DNA of 8,067 nucleotides, taken from positions 1 through 8,067 of the forward strand of contig JAFVVB010000092.1 in the NCBI GenBank assembly GCA_017502425.1, written 5' to 3'. Below are positions 1 to 5,604 of the stretch, piece after piece. Position numbers and translations under genes: made by a program. Below the pieces are notes generated by a model. It had not been told where the DNA came from, ran no database searches, and saw only the letters and a list, made by a program, of their open reading frames with translations. Every line of letters begins with the position of its first letter. The stretch's first letter is position 1. Source of the stretch: Ruminococcus sp. (GTDB lineage Bacteria; Bacillota; Clostridia; Oscillospirales; Acutalibacteraceae).

Positions 1-6
1 ATTATC

Positions 7-107
7 TTTCATTTTATGAGTAGCAGTAACGGATGCACGGCTGACAGGCCAACAAAAAGCGCACTTGTGCGCCGCCAGTAGTATTAGGGTTATACCCGAA
101 AATGAAA
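7..107. repeat. Hairpin-rich 101-bp element bounded by a 9-bp inverted repeat
   Basis: A perfect inverted repeat, TTTCATTTT at 7-15 and AAAATGAAA at 99-107, encloses a segment that is about 53% G+C by hand count (16-98), clearly richer than the AT-rich genes beside it. Inside are three further local inverted repeats: GGC/GCC at 39-50, GCGCAC/GTGCGC at 59-72, and GGGT/ACCC at 87-97. Folded as RNA on either strand this gives a closed multi-hairpin structure. It could be a small MITE-like or dispersed intergenic repeat, a structured RNA, or a chance combination of hairpins near a terminator. No target-site duplication is visible. The inverted repeat and hairpins are seen directly; the idea that this is one element is inference. 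Confidence 0.4.
53..72 (-). terminator. Possible second terminator hairpin
   Basis: Read on the minus strand, the perfect stem GCGCAC/GTGCGC (59-72) is followed at once by TTTTTG (58-53). This is the layout of an intrinsic terminator and would back up the hairpin at 110-128 behind cdaR. The nominal loop is only two bases, so the end pair may open to a four-base loop. It could instead be one arm of the larger 7-107 structure. Confidence 0.35.
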
Positions 108-128
108 TACCCCCTGTTTTACAGGGGG
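99..128 (-). terminator. Intrinsic terminator of cdaR
   Basis: On the minus strand, 7 bases past the cdaR stop, CCCCCTGT and ACAGGGGG (110-117 and 121-128) form an 8-bp stem with a 3-base loop. The T-rich but interrupted tract TATTTCATTTT follows. This is a Rho-independent terminator layout and marks the end of the long minus-strand gene series, so no gene farther left is obviously co-transcribed with cdaR. The imperfect T-tract leaves room for some readthrough. Confidence 0.75.
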
Positions 129-135
129 ATACTTA

Positions 136-1503
136 TTATTTCTTTTTAGTTACAGTAGCAGTGATTTTGTACTTACCGTAAATCCAGCAATCCTCGTAAC
201 CTTTTTTTAGTTCAAGTGTTACAGGTAATTCCCATGTCATTTCTTTATTACCTATATTCTCGAGAGATTGCTGATATTCGCCTTCACTGGATTTACTACT
301 AGATTTATTACCATCTTTTCCGGAATTGTCACTATTTTCTTCATGTTGCATAAAGTCAACTTTGCTGATGACATCACTTGCCTTCATCTTAGAAATAGTA
401 TCTTCTGGTCCACAGATAGTAACAGTAGTTTTAGCATTATTATAGTCAATATTATATTTATCTAAGTCGATATTCTGACTGACATAACTATCGATAGTAA
501 ACATCTTAGTACTGTAATCAGATAAATCAATACTAACTTTAGCTCTTTTGGCGTTTTTATTAGTATTTTCATACTCGCCGATTACTAAGATGTCAAATTC
601 AACAGTCTCTTTTTTATTAAGGAATTCAGAAAAATCAATAGTACCAATATTCAATACATTACCCTTAAGAGCATCAAGTTTCTCCTTTTCAGCAGCAATC
701 TCAATCTCGCTAGGTTCAATCTTGATTTTTGGATAATCTTTTGGTGCGTTAACAACCTCAACACCAAGCTTAACCTTCTTAGTAGGTAAAGGTTTTAACG
801 TCGCAGTGACCTGCGTAATACTAGGCTCAGCAAGAGTAAGTGTGATAGGGTTATCGTTCTGGTCAAGGAAAATAAGTTCGAAATCCTGCTTAACTTCGGA
901 AGTAGACTTGCTTTCTAAAATACCACGAACTACAACTCTGTTAACCTTACTAACCTCTTCCTGCGGACCTGAAATTGTTACTTTAGTTTCAGATAAAGCT
1001 GTGTTTGCGTAATAACCTTTATTAACCTTACATACTAATTCGCTCTCGATATTACGATCTAAACTCATCATTTTATCAACTCGGACAGAAACACTTTTAG
1101 GCGAAACATCACCAACAAAATTATAGTTCTGTTTAACACCTTTTTTCTTAGCCATCAAATCAAGAGTATAATTACCCGGAGCGTTAATAGAAGTACTATC
1201 AAGTGCATAAACCTCAATATCTTCAGAGCTAAGCGAACCGATACTGAGTCTGTTACCAGATACCTCAACAGATGCCTTGATTTTATCCGCATCAATAACC
1301 TTTAAACCTGCTTTATTCGCCTCTTCTGAAAGAGTAATTGTAACAGGAAGATTTGAAATAACACTATTAGTATCAGCGTTACTAGCTGTATCAAGCGAGC
1401 TGGTAATAAACCATATACCAAAAGCAATAAACAGCGAAACACAAAATAATACAAGATTATTAGAAAGCAACACACTAATAAAAGAATTTTTATTCTTTTT
1501 CAT
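136..1503 (-). CDS. cdaR: CdaR (YbbR-domain) regulator of diadenylate cyclase
   Basis: CdaR is a membrane-anchored extracytoplasmic protein that binds and modulates the diadenylate cyclase CdaA. The 455-residue product has a short basic N-terminus, one membrane segment at about 17-34, and then four YbbR-type repeats at roughly 50-143, 150-237, 243-326 and 334-453. The recurrent repeat signature is clearest as VTISGPQEEVSKV (175-187) and VTICGPEDTISKM (361-373). The fourth repeat is interrupted by a low-complexity Ser/Lys/Gly/Asp stretch at about 387-410. I chose the ATG at 1503 because AAAGGAG stands 7 bases before it; the in-frame ATG at 1539 lies well inside cdaA and has no such site. The gene overlaps the end of cdaA by 14 bases, which implies translational coupling. 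Two tandem TAA stops (136-138, 133-135) end it. Family assignment is firm; the effect on CdaA activity is inferred from the family. Confidence 0.9.
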   Translation of the reverse strand: MKKNKNSFISVLLSNNLVLFCVSLFIAFGIWFITSSLDTASNADTNSVISNLPVTITLSEEANKAGLKVIDADKIKASVEVSGNRLSIGSLSSEDIEVYALDSTSINAPGNYTLDLMAKKKGVKQNYNFVGDVSPKSVSVRVDKMMSLDRNIESELVCKVNKGYYANTALSETKVTISGPQEEVSKVNRVVVRGILESKSTSEVKQDFELIFLDQNDNPITLTLAEPSITQVTATLKPLPTKKVKLGVEVVNAPKDYPKIKIEPSEIEIAAEKEKLDALKGNVLNIGTIDFSEFLNKKETVEFDILVIGEYENTNKNAKRAKVSIDLSDYSTKMFTIDSYVSQNIDLDKYNIDYNNAKTTVTICGPEDTISKMKASDVISKVDFMQHEENSDNSGKDGNKSSSKSSEGEYQQSLENIGNKEMTWELPVTLELKKGYEDCWIYGKYKITATVTKKK

Positions 1504-2377
1504 TCTTTTTCTCCTTTCTGCCTTTTTTGAAAGAAGCAAAAAGGTCTTTTTTATCTAATTCCTGAGGTAAAACTAAATCAGTGAGTTCCTCTATGATTTC
1601 TTCTTTACCCAGATTTCTGATAAGTTTACCGCCAACAGCTAAAGAAACAAGTCCTGTTTCCTCAGACACAACAAGTACAGCAGCGTCAGATTCTTCACTC
1701 ATACCGATTGCTGCTCTGTGTCTTGTTCCTAAAGAAGAGTTTAATCTGTAATTATCGCTTAACGGCAAGATGCAACCAGCAGATAATATTTTACCATCTC
1801 TTATAATACATGCACCATCGTGCAAAGGTGCTTTATTAAAGAAGATATTACCAAATAAAGCAACTGAAGTGTCACTATTAAGTTCAGTACCACTAGCAGA
1901 TATCTCGGTGAGAAGTGTATTTCTTTCAACAACAATGAGTGCGCCGGTCTTAGATCTGCTGAAAATAACAGCGGCATCAGCAATATCTTCAATAGCTTTT
2001 TGCCAAGATCTTGTATACTCGTCATCGGTAGAAGATAAAATTGATAGCCAGCCTCGTTTAGATATATTACTTCTACCTAAATGCTCGAGTGCAAGTCTAA
2101 GCTCAGGCTGAAACACGATAACCAGAATAATTACAGCATATTCAAATATCGTGGTTAAAACAAAATTCACCATAGATAAACCGAAAAAGTTCGATAACAC
2201 AAACGCAATAGCAAGTAAAAAAATACCTTTAACAAGCTGAGCTGCTCTTGTCTGGTGCAGAATCTTAAACAAACTATATATAATTATCGCAACAATAAAT
2301 ATGTCAAATAAATCATTCAATTGGAAAGTCTTCAAAACAGCAAGCATACCGCTTAGCCATTCTTTAATAGCGCCCAT
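1490..2377 (-). CDS. cdaA: Diadenylate cyclase CdaA (membrane-bound)
   Basis: CdaA condenses two ATP into cyclic di-AMP, a signal controlling potassium/osmolyte uptake and cell-wall homeostasis in Gram-positive bacteria. The product is 295 residues, slightly longer than the usual 270-280 because of a Lys/Glu-rich tail. Three hydrophobic segments (about 24-40, 51-67, 72-90) form the N-terminal membrane part. The cytoplasmic DAC domain follows and carries GALIVVER (145-152), the catalytic DGA motif (187-189, in APLHDGACII) and the RHR motif (219-221, in GTRHRAAIG). All expected active-site motifs are intact. The start is set by GGAGG about 8 bases before the ATG. The 53-base gap from the upstream aminotransferase gene shows no terminator hairpin and no convincing promoter, so transcription probably runs through. 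cdaR follows with a 14-base overlap, the standard arrangement; glmM, usually third, is not there. Confidence 0.95.
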   Translation of the reverse strand: MGAIKEWLSGMLAVLKTFQLNDLFDIFIVAIIIYSLFKILHQTRAAQLVKGIFLLAIAFVLSNFFGLSMVNFVLTTIFEYAVIILVIVFQPELRLALEHLGRSNISKRGWLSILSSTDDEYTRSWQKAIEDIADAAVIFSRSKTGALIVVERNTLLTEISASGTELNSDTSVALFGNIFFNKAPLHDGACIIRDGKILSAGCILPLSDNYRLNSSLGTRHRAAIGMSEESDAAVLVVSEETGLVSLAVGGKLIRNLGKEEIIEELTDLVLPQELDKKDLFASFKKGRKEKKNEKE

Positions 2378-2430
2378 ATACGTCCTCCATTACATACTTT
2401 ATTTTAGTTTAACACATCTCAATTATCTTT

Positions 2431-3588
2431 TCAACTTAATTCTTTATAAAAATTAAAATTATTTACAGCATGAATCAAAGCATCTATATGCTTTTCGGTT
2501 GTAAAAACGGACGGAGATATTCTAATAGTGCCGTATTTTTCGGTATTCATATATTTATGTGCAAGAGGAGCACAATGAAGTCCTGCTCGTACACAAATAG
2601 AATAATTATTATTCATAAATGATGCTACTTTTTCGCTATCTGTATCTCTGACAGAAAAAGATAAAACCGGAGCAAAGTATTCAACAGAAGGCAGTGATGT
2701 GTGTAGTATTATTTTTCTATTTTTACTAAGCGAAATATAAAGTTTTTTCAAAAGATTTATTTCATAACGATGTATTTTATCGTGGTTTTTAGATATTACA
2801 AAATCTATTCCTTTTTTTAATCCACAAATTCCAGCCACATTAAGCGTCCCGCTTTCAAACTTATCGGGGTAAAAATCCGGTTGATTAAAATTTGAGGATT
2901 CACTACCCGTTCCACCTTCAATTAAAGTACTGAGATTATAATCTGAATTTACAACTAAAACGCCTGTACCCATTGGACCATACAAACCTTTATGTCCAGC
3001 ACAACACACAAAATCGTATCCATACTCCCCTACATTTACATCAAGCACACCAGCACTCTGAGCGGCATCAACGCAAAACATTACCCCATAACTATGAGCT
3101 AAAGCACATAGTCTTTCAATTGGTAGTCTTATGCCAAATACATTTGACGCATGAGTACAAACAAACAATTTTGTTTTTTCATTAATACAATTTCTGAAAC
3201 TATTCAGCGTCTTTTCATCATCTTCGGGATACACCTGAGCTACTGAATATGTTATATTTTTAGATTTCAGCTTTTGTAGTGGTCTTAATACCGAATTATG
3301 CTCAAGTGACGAAATCACACAATGATCACCAGATTCAAGGACACCTTTGATTACCATGTTTAAAGAAGCAGTGCAACCACTAGTAAAAATCACTTTATTC
3401 TCATCATCAATATTAAATAGTTTACACACAGCACTTCGACATTCAAAGACTTTAGAAGCCGCAAGCAAAGATAATTTATGACCACTTCTTCCAGGGTTAG
3501 CGCAATAGTACTTCATTGCTTTATAAACTTCTGCTGATACCGAATCAGGCTTTGGAAACGTTGTAGCGCTATTATCAAGATATATCAT
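2431..3588 (-). CDS. Cysteine desulfurase-family class-V aminotransferase
   Basis: A PLP enzyme of fold type I, related to SufS/CsdA and probably of the clostridial 'cysteine desulfurase family' subgroup. It likely removes sulfur (or selenium) from cysteine (or selenocysteine) and passes it on as a persulfide. With the ATG at 3588 it has 385 residues. It opens with MIYLDNSATT, the usual family N-terminus. Visible active-site elements are the PLP-stacking His97 (SLEHNS), Asp174 and Gln177 (VDAAQSAG), the PLP Lys200 in GHKGLYGP, the acceptor Cys339 in RAGLHCAPLAH, and Arg356 in the RISPS segment. An in-frame GTG at 3597 would add three residues and overlap the previous gene; I prefer the ATG, one base after that gene's TAA. 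The ribosome binding site is poor, so translation is probably coupled. No IscU/SufU scaffold is adjacent, which argues against a dedicated Fe-S role. The class is certain; the exact substrate is not. Confidence 0.85.
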   Translation of the reverse strand: MIYLDNSATTFPKPDSVSAEVYKAMKYYCANPGRSGHKLSLLAASKVFECRSAVCKLFNIDDENKVIFTSGCTASLNMVIKGVLESGDHCVISSLEHNSVLRPLQKLKSKNITYSVAQVYPEDDEKTLNSFRNCINEKTKLFVCTHASNVFGIRLPIERLCALAHSYGVMFCVDAAQSAGVLDVNVGEYGYDFVCCAGHKGLYGPMGTGVLVVNSDYNLSTLIEGGTGSESSNFNQPDFYPDKFESGTLNVAGICGLKKGIDFVISKNHDKIHRYEINLLKKLYISLSKNRKIILHTSLPSVEYFAPVLSFSVRDTDSEKVASFMNNNYSICVRAGLHCAPLAHKYMNTEKYGTIRISPSVFTTEKHIDALIHAVNNFNFYKELS

Positions 3589-3589
3589 A

Positions 3590-3811
3590 TTAATCACGCT
3601 CTACTCTGCCGATGATTCGTATTCTGTTTCGCAAAAGAATATCAGTTGCCGTATCCACGTTATCAGGCACAAAAACACAGTATCCACAAGAAGAAAGCTG
3701 ATGGTTCTTCGGAGTTCTTTCAATATACGATTTTATTTTATACTTATCTAAAATGCTTTTAGCTTTCATTGCATAAGTAACAGAAGGGACTAATATTAAT
3801 TGTTTTTCCAT
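3590..3811 (-). CDS. DUF3343 protein, putative sulfur/selenium carrier
   Basis: A 73-residue protein matching the DUF3343 family, which Pfam labels a putative Se/S carrier-like family. It has a beta-alpha-beta start (QLILVPSVTYAMKAKSILDKY), an ERTP segment, and the family's SCG motif at 41-43. Here the motif reads SCGYC, giving a CxxC pair (Cys42, Cys45) where a single cysteine is usual in my recollection of the family. A terminal RIIGRVERD closes it. The stop lies one base before the aminotransferase ATG (TAATATG), so the two are almost certainly translated together. That supports a donor-enzyme/carrier partnership. The ribosome binding site AGAGGTG lies 9 bases before the ATG and inside the 3' arm of the 3820-3868 hairpin. 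Family call is good; the biochemical role is inference from family and neighbour. Confidence 0.8.
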   Translation of the reverse strand: MEKQLILVPSVTYAMKAKSILDKYKIKSYIERTPKNHQLSSCGYCVFVPDNVDTATDILLRNRIRIIGRVERD

Positions 3812-3868
3812 AAAAATTTACACCTCTACGTTTTTACTACCATAATATGAGTAAAAATATAGAGGTGT
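3812..3868 (-). promoter_or_regulatory. Long hairpin covering the DUF3343 ribosome binding site
   Basis: An inverted repeat fills most of the gap between dapB and the DUF3343 gene. ACACCTCTA (3820-3828) pairs with TAGAGGTGT (3860-3868), then a two-base imperfect step follows (CG against TA, one G-U possible), then TTTTTACT (3831-3838) pairs with AGTAAAAA (3850-3857) around an 11-base loop. On the minus-strand transcript the 3' arm holds the only good ribosome binding site of the next gene (AGAGGTG, 3827-3821), and AAATTTTT leads straight into its ATG. It can act as a terminator behind dapB, as a translational lock, or both. Confidence 0.55.
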
Positions 3869-3881
3869 TATTATTTAAATA

Positions 3882-4634
3882 TTAAGTTTCTGATAAAAGA
3901 CTTCCCATATTATGCATACCGTTCTCTTTATTTTTCATATAAACAGCAGCATTAACCGCACCGACAGCGAAAACTTCCTTAGATAAAGCCATATGTTTTA
4001 AAGATAAAATCTCATCATGACCAGCAAAGATAACCTCGTGCTCACCAACAATAGTACCACCACGCACTGCATGTATACCAATCTCGTTTTTAGCACGTTT
4101 TTGTCTGTAACTATGTCTGACATAAACGTATTGAGAGTCAGGTAAGACTTCAGAGATAGCATCAGCAATCATAAGTGCAGTACCACTTGGTGCATCGATT
4201 TTCTGATTATGATGTTTTTCTATAATTTCAACATCAAAGTTATTAGAGAATACTGACGCCGCTTTCTTGGAAAGTTCAATAATAAGATTAATGCCAAGTG
4301 ACATATTACCTGAGTAAAAAACAGCAACGTCTTCTGATGCTTTTTTAATCTGTTCAACCTGAGATTCACTGAAACCGGTAGTACAGATAACTAGAGGAGT
4401 GTTGTTATTCTTAGAATATAAAAGCATAGAATCGAGTACGCTTGGATTAGAAAAATCAATAATAACATCAGCTTTCACATCAACGTCATTAAAGCTTCTG
4501 TATACTTTATACTCGGTATTATCACCGTACAGATCGACACCTGCTACAATTCTACAATCGCTACGCTCACTGACTGCTGCGGTTACAGCAGCACCCATTT
4601 TACCATTACAACCATTAAGAATAATATCAATCAT
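3882..4634 (-). CDS. dapB: 4-hydroxy-tetrahydrodipicolinate reductase
   Basis: DapB reduces the product of DapA to tetrahydrodipicolinate using NAD(P)H, the last step before the diaminopimelate branches. The product is 250 residues, typical of clostridial DapB and a little shorter than the E. coli enzyme (273). The N-terminal Rossmann fold starts with NGCNGKMG (7-14). VICTTGFSE (82-90) and FYSGNMSLGIN (106-116) follow. The catalytic signature EKHHNQKIDAPSGTA at 139-153 contains His141 and Lys145, the counterparts of E. coli His159 and Lys163. GTIVGEHEVIFAG (193-205) is the other conserved block. The start is supported by an AAGGGGA site about 8 bases upstream. The gene lies 55 bases after dapA but behind a strong terminator hairpin, so it depends on readthrough or on a promoter I could not identify. 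Confidence 0.95.
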   Translation of the reverse strand: MIDIILNGCNGKMGAAVTAAVSERSDCRIVAGVDLYGDNTEYKVYRSFNDVDVKADVIIDFSNPSVLDSMLLYSKNNNTPLVICTTGFSESQVEQIKKASEDVAVFYSGNMSLGINLIIELSKKAASVFSNNFDVEIIEKHHNQKIDAPSGTALMIADAISEVLPDSQYVYVRHSYRQKRAKNEIGIHAVRGGTIVGEHEVIFAGHDEILSLKHMALSKEVFAVGAVNAAVYMKNKENGMHNMGSLLSET

Positions 4635-4657
4635 TTTACACTTCCCCTTCCGTTTAG

Positions 4658-4683
4658 AAAAACAGGGCGTTTAAAACGCCCTG
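4658..4683 (-). terminator. Intrinsic terminator between dapA and dapB
   Basis: Six bases after the dapA stop, the minus strand carries CAGGGCGTT/AACGCCCTG (663-671 paired with 675-683 of the 4600s), a 9-bp GC-rich stem with a 3-base loop. It is followed directly by TTTTT (4662-4658). Geometry and T-tract are those of an efficient Rho-independent terminator on the minus strand. The plus-strand side has no matching T-run, so it is not an obvious bidirectional terminator. Confidence 0.85.
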
Positions 4684-4689
4684 ATAAAA

Positions 4690-5592
4690 TTATTTAGAAT
4701 ATTTGCCAATAAGATCGTATTTAGTAAGACAATCTTTAAGATCGTGATAACCTCTATAACTCATAGGAACGAGAGGGAGACGACATTCACCAGCGTTAAA
4801 ACCAATGAGATTCATCGCTGTTTTAACAGGAATAGGATTAACATCGGAGAACATCATGTCCATGAGTTCTACGTAGTGGAAATTCATTTTAGCAGCCTCT
4901 ACGAAGTTGTTATCGAGGCAAAGCTGGCAGATCTGGTGCATTTCCTTTGGACAGATATTAGCAAATACTGAGATAACGCCTAAACCGCCTAAAGACATAA
5001 ATGGTACAGTCTGGTCGTCGTTACCTGAATAGATATCAAGCTTATTACCACATAATGAGCGAGTTTGAGAAACAGAAGAAATATCACCGTTCGCCTCTTT
5101 AGTAGCAACAATATTCTCGTGCTTACAAAGTTCAGCGTAAGTTTTAGGCTGAATGTTACAACCTGTTCTAGATGGAACGTTATATACAATCATAGGAAGG
5201 TCTATATTATCAGCAATAGTAGTAAAGTGTCTGATAAGACCAGTCTGTGAAGTTTTATTATAGTAAGGAGTTACACACAATAAAGCGTCAGCACCTGTGC
5301 TCTGAGCAGATTTAGATAGCTCAATAGCTGTATTGGTATCATTACTACCAGTACCAGCAATAACAGGAATTCTTCCGTTAACCTTCTCAGAAACAAAAGA
5401 TAATACCTCGCAGTGCTCCTTAACAGTTAAAGTAGCAGCCTCGCCGGTTGTACCACAGGCGATAATAGCGTCAGTACCATTCTCAATCTGGAATTCAAGA
5501 AGCTGACCTAAAACATCGTAGTTAACGCTGCCATCAGCGTTCATAGGTGTGATAAGTGCAACACCTGAACCGGTAAAAATAGGTTTGCTCAT
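4690..5592 (-). CDS. dapA: 4-hydroxy-tetrahydrodipicolinate synthase
   Basis: DapA is a class I aldolase-type enzyme that condenses pyruvate with aspartate-4-semialdehyde, the committed step towards diaminopimelate and lysine. The product is 300 residues, a normal length for the family. Seen motifs: TGSGVALITP near the N-terminus, GTTGEA (47-52) with the two active-site threonines, TPYYNK with Tyr111, VYNVPSRTG (136-144) with Tyr137 and Arg142, the Schiff-base lysine Lys165 in ATKEANGD, and GVISV (205-209). The ATG at 5592 is chosen because GGAGG stands 6 bases ahead of it. A TTG four codons earlier (5604) overlaps that ribosome binding site and is unlikely. The gap to asd is only 12 bases, so the two form a tight operon, and DapA uses the product of Asd directly. 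Confidence 0.96.
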   Translation of the reverse strand: MSKPIFTGSGVALITPMNADGSVNYDVLGQLLEFQIENGTDAIIACGTTGEAATLTVKEHCEVLSFVSEKVNGRIPVIAGTGSNDTNTAIELSKSAQSTGADALLCVTPYYNKTSQTGLIRHFTTIADNIDLPMIVYNVPSRTGCNIQPKTYAELCKHENIVATKEANGDISSVSQTRSLCGNKLDIYSGNDDQTVPFMSLGGLGVISVFANICPKEMHQICQLCLDNNFVEAAKMNFHYVELMDMMFSDVNPIPVKTAMNLIGFNAGECRLPLVPMSYRGYHDLKDCLTKYDLIGKYSK

Positions 5593-5604
5593 AATATCCT
5601 CCAA

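Noticed and set aside
16..81. A 21-codon plus-strand ORF starting ATGAGTAGC.
   Set aside because: It has no ribosome binding site, lies wholly in the hairpin-rich element, and its frame is too short to show coding character.
1..132. An open minus-strand frame of 44 codons in the same frame as cdaR, running off the left edge and including an ATG at 10-12.
   Set aside because: It has no ATG, GTG or TTG before the one at 12, no ribosome binding site in front of that ATG, and most of it is the terminator and hairpins. The ATG lies inside the inverted repeat. Sequence left of position 1 would decide.
2378..2430. A separate promoter for cdaA, with TTGAGA on the minus strand near 2413-2418.
   Set aside because: The best -10 partners (TAAAGT at 15 bases, AAGTAT at 17) are poor, so I do not call it.
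268..5250. Several plus-strand open frames of 60-113 codons and minus-strand frames nested in csd, dapA, cdaA, cdaR and asd.
   Set aside because: Each lies antisense to or in another frame of a gene with intact family motifs, lacks a ribosome binding site that I can see, and encodes nothing recognisable.
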